64,000 nt of DNA from Microbacterium keratanolyticum (GCF_016907255.1 NZ_JAFBBQ010000001.1:2294001-2358000), one strand, 5' to 3'. Positions 28,874 to 39,190 are shown, counted from the first letter of the stretch. Notes: a model not told the origin generated them from the letters alone. Numbers and translations are program-made.

Positions 28874-29470
28874 GTGCCAGCACCCGTAGTTCGTGACCGA
28901 TTCGATGATGTCCCGCGTACGCAGGGACGCGTAGGAGCGCACCGCGCAGAGAACCCCGGCATGAACGGCGCTGTCGTCCTGCTGTGGTCGGCGGTCGCCG
29001 TCCTCGTCCTCGTCGTCGCCGGAATCTTCGGAGCGATGATCGTCATGGGGAAGGTCTCGCTGTTCCCGCAGGCGGTCGAGACCATTGCCCCGCAGCCCAA
29101 GGAGACCGGTGTCATCGACACGACGTACTCCGTGATGGTGCTGAACGCGACGACGACGCCGAACCTGGCCGCGACCACTCGCGACACGATCGTGAACGCA
29201 GGCTGGCCGGCGACTGCGGTTATCGCCGGCGATGCGAACGCCCAGGACTTCGCGACGACGACGATCTACTACGTCGCCGATGCGGACCGCCCCGCGGCGC
29301 TCGGACTCGCCGAGGTCCTCGGGGGCGTGCCTGTCGCGCAGAGCGATGTCTATGCGGGCGATGTCGTCGAGGGTGGAAAGCAGCTCACGGTCGTGATCGG
29401 ACTGGATCGTGCGGGCGAGGCGCCCGCGGAGGCCCCGGAAGAGGCCCCGGAGGATGCCCCTGCGGAGTAG
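28874..29470 (+). CDS. LytR C-terminal domain membrane protein
   Basis: 198-aa protein with a cytoplasmic N-terminus, one membrane helix (about 33-57) and an extracellular LytR_C domain (VMVLNATTTPNLAATTRDTI, then TTIYYVADADRPAALGLAEV). The C-terminus is an acidic Glu/Ala/Pro repeat (EAPAEAPEEAPEDAPAE). LytR_C domains occur in cell-wall glycopolymer ligases; alone the domain may bind envelope polymers. The GTG at 28874 follows TAGCAT at 28862-28867 (leaderless). It is between DUF3263 and groL, a conserved order. Confidence 0.85.
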   Translation: MPAPVVRDRFDDVPRTQGRVGAHRAENPGMNGAVVLLWSAVAVLVLVVAGIFGAMIVMGKVSLFPQAVETIAPQPKETGVIDTTYSVMVLNATTTPNLAATTRDTIVNAGWPATAVIAGDANAQDFATTTIYYVADADRPAALGLAEVLGGVPVAQSDVYAGDVVEGGKQLTVVIGLDRAGEAPAEAPEEAPEDAPAE

Positions 29471-29502
29471 TCCGCGCGCTGTTTCGCCAGGAGCGGAGTT
29501 GG

Positions 29503-29529
29503 CTTGCACTCGGTAGGGTCGAGTGCCAG
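29503..29529 (+). promoter_or_regulatory. Second, imperfect CIRCE-like palindrome overlapping the groL promoter
   Basis: CTTGCACTC - 9 nt - GAGTGCCAG, with one mismatch between the arms. It covers a good promoter: TTGCAC (29504-29509), 17-nt spacer, CAGAAT (29527-29532). The 9-9-9 layout is that of CIRCE. It stands 7 nt before the perfect CIRCE, centre-to-centre 34 bp. Confidence 0.7.
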
Positions 29530-29536
29530 AATGGCA

Positions 29537-31221
<1,685 letters not shown>

Positions 31222-31250
31222 GTCTGAACAGACCCACGGTCTGAACACGA

Positions 31251-31281
31251 GAAGGGCCCCGGCATCGCGCCGGGGCCCTTC
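31251..31281 (+). terminator. Terminator after groL
   Basis: Perfect 13-bp stem GAAGGGCCCCGGC (31251-31263), loop ATCGC, with 31269-31281, followed by TTCGT. Confidence 0.85.
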
Positions 31282-31313
31282 TTCGTGCGCGCGGAGAGTG
31301 CGCGCTCCATCCC

Positions 31314-31601
31314 TCAGCGGAAGAGTCCCGCTGAGTACTGATCGGCATCCGCGTACTGCGTGGCCGCGTTCGCCATCGCCACGCTGATCGACGCGAGCGC
31401 CTGCTCCAGGTGCGCCTGGGCGCCCCGCCACTCCTCGACGCACGCCTGGAAGGCGTTGGCGGCGGTTCCGGTCCAGGAGCTCTGCAACTGTGTGAGCTGC
31501 GCCATCATGGCGGTGGATTCGGCCTGCATCCGGTCGGAGGTGCCTCGCACCGAGTTGGTAGTGGCGATGACGGCATCGGTGTCGACGGTGAAGACGGTCA
31601 T
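31314..31601 (-). CDS. WXG100 family protein (ESAT-6-like)
   Basis: 95-aa helical hairpin protein with the signature W-x-G in LQSSWTGTAANAFQACVEEW at about residue 43, and the C-terminal helix ending YADADQYSAGLFR. Proteins of this type are secreted by type VII systems. No eccC, eccD or partner WXG100 gene is nearby, so it is an orphan substrate or has an intracellular role. AAAGGAG precedes the ATG at 31601. An unpaired Cys in the second helix is unusual. Confidence 0.88.
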   Translation of the reverse strand: MTVFTVDTDAVIATTNSVRGTSDRMQAESTAMMAQLTQLQSSWTGTAANAFQACVEEWRGAQAHLEQALASISVAMANAATQYADADQYSAGLFR

Positions 31602-31721
31602 GGGTACTCCTTTCGCAAGTACCTCGACGCTACGGACGTCCTTCAGCGGCGCGCGCAGTGCGCACGCCAGCCGTGCAGAGCCTCTGCAGAACGCTGGCTG
31701 TGCAGGAAACGCTGATCACCG

Positions 31722-33431
31722 TCAGCGGATGAGCGGGGCCAGCGGCTGGGTGTCCTCGTAGAGATGGCTCGCCGTCGCGAGCGGTGCGAGCGGGAACGAG
31801 ACCCGGAAGGTCGCACCTCCGCCGGGGGTCTCATCGACCTGCACGGAGCCGTTCAGGGCGTGCACGATCGATGCGACGATCGCCAGGCCCAGACCGGAGC
31901 CGCCCGTCTCACGGGCTCGCGAGTTGTCCGCCCGCCAGAAGCGCTGGAAGATCTGCTCACGGATCTGCTCGGGGATGCCCTCGCCGTGGTCGACGACCGA
32001 GACCCAGCCGATGCCGGCACGGCGGTCCGCGCCGAGTACGATCTCGATCGGCGACTCCTCGGGGGAGAACCGGCGGGCATTGCCGAGCAGGTTCGCGATC
32101 ACCTGACGCACCTTGTTCTCCTCGCCGAGGATGATCGGCGGTGTCAGCACCGGTACGACCTCCGCCTCCGAGAAGTCGATCGTCGGAACCGCGGGAGTCT
32201 CACGAGGGCGACGCAGGAGACGGCCGAGCGCATTGCCGGGGCGCGTGCGCGGCGGGACCGGGCCGACGGGCCGCTCCGGGCTCAGCACGGGGTCCGAGGG
32301 CGGGAGAGGTGCCGTGTCGGCTGTCGTGTCGATCACCGTCACGGTGCGTCCGGGTGAGGCCGCCCGGACATCGAGTGCGGCATCATTGGCCAGCGGCCGC
32401 AGATCGAGCGGAGCGATCGTGAGGGGACGCTGTTCGTCGAGACGCGCGAGAGCGAGAAGATCTTCGACGAGGACACCCATTCGCACGGCCTCCTTCTCGA
32501 TGCGCTCCATCGCTCGGGCCGTGTCCTCCTCGCCGCGAATCGCGCCCATCCGGTACAGCTCTGCATAGCCGCGCACGCTGACGAGCGGAGTGCGCAGTTC
32601 GTGGCTGGCGTCACCGATGAATCGACGCATGTGCTGCACGGTCCGCTCGCGTTGCGCGATCGAGCGATCCAGCCTGTCGAGCATCGTGTTGATCGCGGCG
32701 TTGAGACGCCCCACCTCTGTGGTGGGTTCAAGGTCGGTCAGGCGCTGGCTGAAGTCGCCCGCTGCGATCGACATCGCGGTGGATTCGACCTGACCCAGAC
32801 GGCGGAACGTGAGCGTGACGAGCCCGCGCGTGAGCAGAGCGGCTACAAGGATCGTGATGAGCGCGATCGTCGTGAACACCCCGAAGTAGGTGCCGATGAT
32901 GTGGTCGACCTCGGTCAAGGACATCGCCGACATCTGGGTGTACGTGACGTTGGATCCCAGCGTCTCCCGAACCGCCACTGCCGCGCGGAACTCGGTGCCG
33001 TCCGTGCCCTCGAGCACATGGATCTTGCCGCGTTCCGCATCGACGCTCGCCTGCGCGAGCGTGTACGTCGTCGGGAAGATCGGTAGCTCGGCGCCCGCGG
33101 GTCCGCCGGCGGTCGCCCGGAGCACGCCCTGCGCGTCGTAGATGGCGACGAAGTCGTCGGCGAACCGCGGAGCGTTCGGCGACGCCGTCGCGGTGAGACC
33201 ACCAGCGCCGTCACCCTCGATCGTGAAGAAGCGTTCCGCGCGATCACCGGCCGCGATCGACGCGACCTGCGTCTCCACGTTGTTGATCAAAGAGGAGCGC
33301 AGGATCGGCACGGTGCCGATTCCCGTGACGATCAACCCGAGGGCGAGAACAGCGACCGTCACACCGGTGACCTTCGCACGGAGGCTGATGCGCCGCCACC
33401 AGCGGGTGACGGCATCGGGCTGGGAGGACAT
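31722..33431 (-). CDS. Sensor histidine kinase (PrrB/MprB/TcrY-like)
   Basis: 569-aa kinase. Membrane helix 1 (20-45), an extracytoplasmic sensor domain (about 46-178), helix 2 (180-205), HAMP (205-258), H-box MRRFIGDASHELRTPL with His277, N-box NLLGNARRFSP, G1 DHGEGIP, G2 GSGLGLAIV. Between the dimerisation and ATPase domains there is an extra stretch of about 50 residues (372-420), rich in Pro and Arg (PPSDPVLSPERPVGPVPPR). The gene starts two bases after the stop of its response regulator gene. The signal is unknown. Confidence 0.92.
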   Translation of the reverse strand: MSSQPDAVTRWWRRISLRAKVTGVTVAVLALGLIVTGIGTVPILRSSLINNVETQVASIAAGDRAERFFTIEGDGAGGLTATASPNAPRFADDFVAIYDAQGVLRATAGGPAGAELPIFPTTYTLAQASVDAERGKIHVLEGTDGTEFRAAVAVRETLGSNVTYTQMSAMSLTEVDHIIGTYFGVFTTIALITILVAALLTRGLVTLTFRRLGQVESTAMSIAAGDFSQRLTDLEPTTEVGRLNAAINTMLDRLDRSIAQRERTVQHMRRFIGDASHELRTPLVSVRGYAELYRMGAIRGEEDTARAMERIEKEAVRMGVLVEDLLALARLDEQRPLTIAPLDLRPLANDAALDVRAASPGRTVTVIDTTADTAPLPPSDPVLSPERPVGPVPPRTRPGNALGRLLRRPRETPAVPTIDFSEAEVVPVLTPPIILGEENKVRQVIANLLGNARRFSPEESPIEIVLGADRRAGIGWVSVVDHGEGIPEQIREQIFQRFWRADNSRARETGGSGLGLAIVASIVHALNGSVQVDETPGGGATFRVSFPLAPLATASHLYEDTQPLAPLIR

Positions 33432-33433
33432 GC

Positions 33434-34126
33434 TCAGGCTGACTTGCCCACCTTGAGCATGTAGCCGAAGCCGCGCTTGGTCTGGATGACCGGCTCTTCC
33501 GTGTGCGGGTCGATCTTGCGACGGAGGTAGGAGATGTAGCTCTCGACGATGCCGGCGTCACCGTTGAAGTCGTACTCCCAGACGTGGTCGAGGATCTGCG
33601 CCTTCGAAAGCACCCGATTGGGGTTCAGCATCAGGTAGCGCAGCAGCTTGAACTCGGTCGGGCTCAGTTCGATCGACGTCGACCCGACCTGCACGTCGTG
33701 CGTGTCCTGATCCATGGAGAGCTCACCGGCGCGGATCATCGACTCTTCGTCGGCCTGCATCGTGCGACGAAGAATCGCCTGCGCGCGGGCGACGATCTCA
33801 TCGAGGCTGAACGGCTTGGTGACGTAGTCGTCGCCGCCGGCGTTGAGACCCTCGATCTTGTCTTCTGTGTCGTCCTTCGCGGTGAGGAACAGGATGGGGG
33901 CGGTGAAGCCCGCGCCGCGGAGACGCTTGGTCACGCTGAAGCCGTTCATGTCGGGCAGCATGACATCGAGGATGATGAGGTCGGGTTCTTCTTCGAGAAC
34001 GGCCGAGATCGTGGCCGCGCCGTTGCCGACCGTCTTCACCGTGAATCCGGCAAAGCTCAGGCCCGTGGAGAGCAGGTCGCGGATGTTGGGCTCGTCGTCG
34101 ACGACCAGGATGCGCGCTTCAGTCAT
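33434..34126 (-). CDS. OmpR-family response regulator (PrrA/MprA/TcrX-like)
   Basis: 230-aa regulator. The receiver contains acidic DD at 10-11, Asp54 in LIILDVMLPDMNGFSV, and Lys in DDYVTKPFSLDEI; the winged-helix domain shows SPTEFKLLRYLMLNPNRVLS, then VESYISYLRRKID and KRGFGYMLK. It is the first gene of a two-gene operon with the kinase. Its similarity lies with the actinobacterial TcrX/PrrA group; targets are not evident. Confidence 0.94.
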   Translation of the reverse strand: MTEARILVVDDEPNIRDLLSTGLSFAGFTVKTVGNGAATISAVLEEEPDLIILDVMLPDMNGFSVTKRLRGAGFTAPILFLTAKDDTEDKIEGLNAGGDDYVTKPFSLDEIVARAQAILRRTMQADEESMIRAGELSMDQDTHDVQVGSTSIELSPTEFKLLRYLMLNPNRVLSKAQILDHVWEYDFNGDAGIVESYISYLRRKIDPHTEEPVIQTKRGFGYMLKVGKSA

Positions 34127-34258
34127 GACCCCATTATGGTGACTTCCGCCCTGTAACGGCTGAACTCCGTGTGACGTTGCGCGAATCCATCAGTTCCGGA
34201 GGGGCATGCCGGGGCGATGACGGCGAGCCGACACGCCCGCGGGAGTAGCATCCAGCGC

Positions 34259-34393
34259 ATGGATGATGACATCGGCGACTCGGCATGCTGGCTGTCTCGC
34301 GTGTGCCCCGAGTGCGGCGCGATGCTCGACGACCGCACCAGCCCGTGCTGGCGGTGCGGGATGAGGCCGGGCGCGGAGGCTACGCCGAGATGA
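34259..34393 (+). CDS. 44-aa zinc ribbon microprotein
   Basis: ATG at 34259 to TGA at 34391-34393. The product contains RVCPECGAMLDDRTSPCWRC followed by G: two C-x-x-C knuckles 15 residues apart, the layout of a minimal zinc ribbon. TAGCAT at 34246-34251 lies 13 nt before the ATG, fitting a leaderless promoter. The last 14 bases overlap the end of the convergent XPB gene. The spacing of cysteines and the promoter argue that this is a real gene despite its size; function unknown. Confidence 0.7.
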   Translation: MDDDIGDSACWLSRVCPECGAMLDDRTSPCWRCGMRPGAEATPR

Positions 34394-36023
34394 GCTCGTC
34401 GGCGTCCATGATCGTGTAGCTGTAGCCCTGCTCCGCGAGGAAGCGCTGTCGGTTCTGTGCGTAGTCCTGGTCCACCGTGTCGCGTGCGATGAGCGTGTAG
34501 AAGCTCGCGGTGTGCCCGGACTGCTTGGGACGCAGGAGCCGTCCGAGTCGCTGCGCCTCCTCCTGACGGGACCCGAAGGAACCCGACACCTGGATGGCGA
34601 CGGATGCCTCGGGAAGGTCGATCGAGAAGTTCGCGACCTTCGACACCACGAGCAGCTCGATCTCGCCGTCACGGAACTGCTGATACAGCTCTTCTCGTTC
34701 GTCGACGGGCGTCGCGCCGGTGATCTGCGGTGCGTTCAACGCTTCGGACAGCGCGTCGAGCTGGTCGAGGTACTGGCCGATCACGAGCACCCGCTCACCG
34801 GGGTGCTTGGCGATGAGATCGCGCACAGCTCCGATCTTCTGCGGGGCGGATGCGGCGAGGCGATAGCGCTCGTCGTCGGTCGCGGCCGCGTACTCCATGC
34901 GCGCGTCCGGCGGCAGATCCACACGCACCTCGAAGCAGGCGGCGGGAGAGATGTACCCCTGTGCCTCGATCTGCTTCCAGGGGGCGTCGAAGCGCTTCGG
35001 TCCGATCAGGCTGAAGACGTCGCCCTCGCGGCCGTCCTCGCGCACGAGTGTGGCGGTGAGGCCGACGCGGCGACGTGCCTGCAGGTCTGCGGTGAGCTTG
35101 AAGACGGGCGCGGGCAGCAGGTGCACCTCGTCGTACACGATGAGACCCCAGTCGAGTGCATCCAGGAGCGCGAGGTGCGCATAGGCGCCCTTCCTCTTGG
35201 CGGTGAGGATCTGGTAGGTCGCGATCGTGACCGGCTTGACCTCTTTCGCCTGACCGGAGTACTCGCCGATCTCCTCGGGGGTGAGCGAGGTGCGCTTGAG
35301 GAGTTCGTCGCGCCACTGGCGGGCAGACACGGTGTTCGTGACGAGGATCAGCGTCGTCGTCTTGGTCGCAGCCATGGCGCCCGCACCGACGATGGTCTTG
35401 CCGGCGCCGCAGGGGAGCACGACGACACCAGAGCCGTCCTTGGCGAAGGCCTCGACGGCCTGGCGCTGGTACGGGCGCATCTCCCAGCCGGACTCGGCCA
35501 GGTCGATGTCGTGCGGCGTGCCGGGGGTGTAGCCGGCGAGGTCTTCCGCGGGCCAGCCGATCTTCAGCAGCTCCTGCTTGATCTGGCCGCGCGCCCACGC
35601 GTCGATGACGTAGGTCTCGGGGCTCGGGTGGCCGATGAGCAGGGGCGAGATGCGCTTGTTGTGTGCGACCTGCGTCAGCACCGCCGGGTCGGACGAGCGC
35701 AGGATGAGCGTTCCCTCGTCGTCGCGTTCGATCACGAGCCGGCCATAGCGGTCGACGGTCTCGCGGATGTCCATTGAGACGCTCGGCGGCACGGGGAACC
35801 GGGACCAGCGATCCAGGGTGTCGAGCATGTCGTCCGCCGTGTGGCCTGCCGCTCGCGCGTTCCACAGACCGAGGCGAGTGACGCGGTAGGTGTGGATGTG
35901 CTCGGGTGCCCGTTCGAGCTCGGCGAAGATCGCCAGCTCGTGGCGTGCGGACTCCGCGTCGGAGTGTGCCACTTCGAGCAGCACGGTGCGGTCGCTCTGG
36001 ACGATCAGGGGGCCATCAGACAT
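34380..36023 (-). CDS. XPB-type DNA repair helicase
   Basis: 547-aa SF2 helicase of the bacterial XPB/Rad25 group. An N-terminal domain (1-180) precedes the motor: Q-type RPYQRQAVEAF, Walker A LPCGAGKTIVG, DEVH box LIVYDEVHLLPA, motif III LTATLVREDGREGD (the E/R-E-D of XPB), motif V KVANFSIDLPEASVAIQVSG and motif VI RQEEAQRLGRLLRPK. XPB opens or reanneals damaged DNA; in bacteria it is common in actinobacteria and its pathway is not settled. The helicase-associated gene lies upstream on the same strand, 36 nt apart. Confidence 0.94.
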   Translation of the reverse strand: MSDGPLIVQSDRTVLLEVAHSDAESARHELAIFAELERAPEHIHTYRVTRLGLWNARAAGHTADDMLDTLDRWSRFPVPPSVSMDIRETVDRYGRLVIERDDEGTLILRSSDPAVLTQVAHNKRISPLLIGHPSPETYVIDAWARGQIKQELLKIGWPAEDLAGYTPGTPHDIDLAESGWEMRPYQRQAVEAFAKDGSGVVVLPCGAGKTIVGAGAMAATKTTTLILVTNTVSARQWRDELLKRTSLTPEEIGEYSGQAKEVKPVTIATYQILTAKRKGAYAHLALLDALDWGLIVYDEVHLLPAPVFKLTADLQARRRVGLTATLVREDGREGDVFSLIGPKRFDAPWKQIEAQGYISPAACFEVRVDLPPDARMEYAAATDDERYRLAASAPQKIGAVRDLIAKHPGERVLVIGQYLDQLDALSEALNAPQITGATPVDEREELYQQFRDGEIELLVVSKVANFSIDLPEASVAIQVSGSFGSRQEEAQRLGRLLRPKQSGHTASFYTLIARDTVDQDYAQNRQRFLAEQGYSYTIMDADELISA

Positions 36024-36059
36024 AGCCCACCATTCTACGTGCCTCCGTCGGGGAGGGCG

Positions 36060-37790
36060 TCAGTCTTCAGCAGGTCGTGTGGAGCGGATGCTGCGCACCG
36101 GCAGTGTGCGCTCGACATCGGCCGCGCGGTCGCGGCCTCGCAGGCGACCGCCGCCAAGGCCGGTGACTTCGAGCGTGAGTTCGCGCGTGGACCCGTCCGG
36201 CATGCCGACTTCGACGATGAGTGCTGCGCGGCGTCGCACGGCGTTCTCGAGTTCGCGATCGAGCCAGGCCGCATCCGCATCCGCACCCTGTGCGGCCCGC
36301 AGCCGCGCGATGAGCTCTGCGAAGCGCTCATCGGCGTCGGGTGAGTCGATGGGAGGCGTCTCGGTGATGCGTGTGCGCAGTGCGCGCGTGTCGTTTCCTT
36401 CGGCGTCGACCGCGGATGCCGGATAGCGCGCGTCGGTCAGCGCCCAGAAGACTGTGTCACGCCCGACCTTGGTCGTGAGGTGATCGCCCTCGCGGACGAG
36501 CCCGAGCGGCCGCAGGCTCTGGTCGACGCCCATCGTGTCGATGAGGTGCGGATCGGAGCTCGCGACCGTGGTGCGTCCTGTGTCGGGATCCGTGGCCACG
36601 CGGATGAGCCCGTGGCGCTGCGCGGACTGCGCGACCAGGTAGCGCAGCGGCTGCGGGACGCCGGTGAGCGAGATCTGATCCAGAAACGCCAGCACGCTCT
36701 CTTCCGTCTCGCCCTCGGCGAAGGCGAGTGTCAGAGACTCTGCGGTGAAGCGGTACGACGAGGCCTGCGTCGCCGACTCGCGGTGCGCGAGGCGACGCAG
36801 GCGGAGGTCCATTGCCGGAACCAGCGGCCCCGGAGCGATCGCCGTCAGATCGTTCTGCAGGAAGATGCGATCGACCTCGACGGGAAGCAGCGTCCGCAGG
36901 GCGTCCACGTCGGCGGTGCCCGTGAGGCGCAGGGGGCGTGCCCACGCGGGCTCGCCGGACGCGGTCGTCAGACCGAGGAGCGCGGCGCGATGCTCGAGCT
37001 CGGCGCTGACGGCGGGCCAGTTCGGATCCCAGGGATGGGCATCGGCCCACAGCGAGGGGGCGATCCATCCGCCGCTCGACGTGCGAAGGGCGGGAGCGAG
37101 GTGCGTGCGGAAGCTCTCGGCGAGAGCGGCCCAGCGTTCGATGCCGGGCAGGCGAAGCCAGGTGTCGCCTCGAGCGGTGAGGGTCAGCGTGCGGCCGGAG
37201 GCGTGCAGCAGACCCGCATCGAGCGCGAAGGAGATGAGCGCATCCAGATCGGCCGTATCGTCCAGGATGCTCCGCTCTGCGAGCCGCCGACGCTCCGTCG
37301 CGCTGAGTGCGCCGGTGCTGAGCAGGGCAAGTGGTGTCTCCGCGGCCGTGAGCAGGACATCGGCGAGAGCGAGGACCACCGTGAAAGCGCGCTCGGCGGC
37401 ATGGGCGGCATCGATGTCGGTCGACGGCGCCACCGGATGCTCCGCAGCGGCGGGTTCAAGCTGGCGCGTCGCGAGAGCGTCGGCGACCTCAGGGTAGGGG
37501 GTGCCGTCGCTGCGCAGGAGCGCGGTGCGTGCGAGAAGGTCGTCTCCGGCAGCCCGTGAGTCTGCGTCGGCCCGGGAGGACGACGACTCAAGCAGTGCCT
37601 GTGCTTCCGCGCGGGTCAGTCGGGGGAGGAACCGCTCGATCGCGGCGGGTTCCAGCAGAGACTCCGCCGCATCGAAGAAGTCATGCCAGGAGACCTGCGC
37701 CGAGATGCCGCGACGCGTGAAGAGCACGGCGAGGGCATCATCGCTCTGCGCGGCGAGCCAGTCGGCCAGGGGGCGCGCGTGCGTGCTCAT
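36060..37790 (-). CDS. Helicase-associated protein (XPB partner, helicase C-terminal-domain 3 type)
   Basis: 576-aa protein found in actinobacteria directly upstream of XPB. The N-terminal 250 residues are helical and contain a winged-helix-like segment (LIERFLPRLTRAEAQALLES, then SATERRRLAERSILDDTADL); the middle resembles the conserved helicase-associated domain (IFLQNDLTAIAPGPLVPAMD), and the C-terminal part ends RLRGRDRAADVERTLPVRSI, with a predicted WYL-like strand pattern. No Walker motifs are present. Coupled position with XPB suggests it acts with that helicase as a DNA- or partner-binding subunit (inference). Confidence 0.85.
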   Translation of the reverse strand: MSTHARPLADWLAAQSDDALAVLFTRRGISAQVSWHDFFDAAESLLEPAAIERFLPRLTRAEAQALLESSSSRADADSRAAGDDLLARTALLRSDGTPYPEVADALATRQLEPAAAEHPVAPSTDIDAAHAAERAFTVVLALADVLLTAAETPLALLSTGALSATERRRLAERSILDDTADLDALISFALDAGLLHASGRTLTLTARGDTWLRLPGIERWAALAESFRTHLAPALRTSSGGWIAPSLWADAHPWDPNWPAVSAELEHRAALLGLTTASGEPAWARPLRLTGTADVDALRTLLPVEVDRIFLQNDLTAIAPGPLVPAMDLRLRRLAHRESATQASSYRFTAESLTLAFAEGETEESVLAFLDQISLTGVPQPLRYLVAQSAQRHGLIRVATDPDTGRTTVASSDPHLIDTMGVDQSLRPLGLVREGDHLTTKVGRDTVFWALTDARYPASAVDAEGNDTRALRTRITETPPIDSPDADERFAELIARLRAAQGADADAAWLDRELENAVRRRAALIVEVGMPDGSTRELTLEVTGLGGGRLRGRDRAADVERTLPVRSIRSTRPAED

Positions 37791-37815
37791 GGAGTGACGT
37801 GCTCGACGGGCTCCG

Positions 37816-38091
37816 TCAGGAGCGTCGCGCCGCGCGTCCTCTCCGGACGAAGCTCGTGATGAGGAGAGTCAGGATCATGACCATGGCCAGCGGGAGGCCC
37901 CACAGGGGGATGGCTCCGACGAGCGGCCACATGCCGACCGAGAAGTCCTCCTGTGACATTCCCATCGCGGAGGCGATGATGATCGTGAAGAAGCAGAGCA
38001 CAGCCGCCGTGGCAAGGCCCAATGCCGTCACAGCCAGGAATCGGTCGAGCCGACGGATCGGAACCTCAGGGGAGTTCTTCGGGGCGCTCAT
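37816..38091 (-). CDS. Small membrane protein, unknown function
   Basis: 91-aa protein with two membrane helices (about 17-43 and 56-81) and a basic C-terminus VRRGRAARRS. I do not recognise a family; multidrug-resistance-like small transporters have four helices, so it is not one of those. GGGAGAG precedes the ATG at 38091. It is divergent from the cold-shock gene. Confidence 0.7.
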   Translation of the reverse strand: MSAPKNSPEVPIRRLDRFLAVTALGLATAAVLCFFTIIIASAMGMSQEDFSVGMWPLVGAIPLWGLPLAMVMILTLLITSFVRRGRAARRS

Positions 38092-38120
38092 CTCTCCCAG
38101 CCTAGCCGCTCCCTGGGCGG

Positions 38121-38126
38121 TAGGCT
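38121..38126 (+). promoter_or_regulatory. Candidate -10 box of the cold-shock gene
   Basis: TAGGCT followed 7-11 nt later by a purine start site would give a leader of about 70 nt before the csp ATG at 38207. A long leader is common in cold-shock mRNAs. An alternative 44-codon frame opening at 38137 inside the leader is out of frame and shows no protein-like features. Confidence 0.45.
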
Positions 38127-38206
38127 GGATGCGCGCATGCCCGGCATCCGCACTCTGTTTTTCCACCTCGACCCTCGGGTCGATTGCACATCCAGCGAGG
38201 TTCTCC

Positions 38207-38587
38207 ATGCCCACCGGCAAGGTCAGGTTCTACGACGACGAGAAGGGGTTCGGCTTCATCGCCTCCGATGAAGGCCAGGACGTCTTCCTGCACGCCTCTG
38301 CCCTCCCCGCCGGCGCCACTGTCAAGCAGGGCGCTCGGGTGGAATTCGGCGTCGCCGACGGCAAGCGCGGACTCCAGGCACTGTCCGTGCGCGTGCTGGA
38401 CGCTCCGCCGAGCCTCGCGAAGGCGAAGCGCAAGTCCGCCGATGACATGGCGATCATCATCGAAGATCTCGTGAAGCTCCTCGACACGATCGGCGGCGAC
38501 ATGCGCCGCGGCCGCTACCCCTCGTCGAGTCAGGGACACAAGATCGCAGCCGTGCTGCGGAAGGTTGCTGATGACCTCGACGCCTGA
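38207..38587 (+). CDS. Cold-shock domain protein with C-terminal extension
   Basis: 126-aa protein. Residues 1-65 form a cold-shock domain with RNP1 GKVRFYDDEKGFGFI and RNP2 DVFLHASAL; the remaining 60 residues (AKRKSADDMAIIIEDLVKLL, then DMRRGRYPSSSQGHKIAAVL) are a helical extension characteristic of the long actinobacterial CspB-like group. It binds single-stranded RNA or DNA. The extension overlaps the following DUF3027 gene by 17 nt, giving a coupled pair that is conserved in the order. Confidence 0.92.
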   Translation: MPTGKVRFYDDEKGFGFIASDEGQDVFLHASALPAGATVKQGARVEFGVADGKRGLQALSVRVLDAPPSLAKAKRKSADDMAIIIEDLVKLLDTIGGDMRRGRYPSSSQGHKIAAVLRKVADDLDA

Positions 38588-39146
38588 CGCCGACGAGCGT
38601 CTGATCAACGCGCGTGATCTCGCGCTCGCAGCGCTACACGAGATCACGCCCGCGACGACGGTGGGCCCGCCCGCGGGCTACCTCGTCGAGGACGACGGCT
38701 CGGTGTCGCTGCGGTTCGAGAACCGCCTGCCCGGATACCCCGGCTGGTTCTGGACAGTCACGGTCGCGCGCGTCGAGGGCGAAGAGCCGACGGTTCTCGA
38801 AGCGGAGCTGCTGCCCGGCGACGGCGCGCTGGTCGCGCCCGAGTGGGTGCCCTGGGCGGAGCGACTCGCCGAGTACCGCGCGCACGCCGCAGAGCTCGCC
38901 GCGCAGGCCAAGGCGGCTGAAGTCGACGGTGATTCCGATGACGACGCGGACGACGATGAGGCGGACCTCGATGACGTCGACCTGGGCGACGAGGACTTCC
39001 TCGAAGATCGCGACGAGCGGCAGCTGCACGCCGGCGACGTCGACGGTGTCGACATCGATGAGCTCGATGACGAGTCAGACGAAGACGACTCGGATGATGA
39101 CGACGACTCGGATGACGACGACCGCGACGCCGACGAAGAAGAGTGA
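38571..39146 (+). CDS. DUF3027 protein with very acidic C-terminal tail
   Basis: 191-aa protein. The N-terminal 115 residues are DUF3027, recognised from RLPGYPGWFWTVTVARVEGE and LVAPEWVPWAERL. The last 65 residues are almost wholly Asp, Glu and Ser (for example DDESDEDDSDDDDDSDDDDR), resembling a nucleic-acid mimic or a counter-ion for the basic cold-shock partner. The ATG at 38571 lies inside the cold-shock gene; a TTG two codons upstream is less likely. Function unknown. Confidence 0.85.
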   Translation: MTSTPDADERLINARDLALAALHEITPATTVGPPAGYLVEDDGSVSLRFENRLPGYPGWFWTVTVARVEGEEPTVLEAELLPGDGALVAPEWVPWAERLAEYRAHAAELAAQAKAAEVDGDSDDDADDDEADLDDVDLGDEDFLEDRDERQLHAGDVDGVDIDELDDESDEDDSDDDDDSDDDDRDADEEE

Positions 39147-39190
39147 CAGCACGAAGGCGGCTTCGCTACGCTGAAGCAGCCTTCGAAGAG

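Noticed and set aside
38137..38270. Short leaderless frame in the cold-shock leader
   Set aside because: It is out of frame with the cold-shock gene, overlaps its conserved RNP1 region and has no protein-like character; more likely a coincidence of the 70-nt leader.
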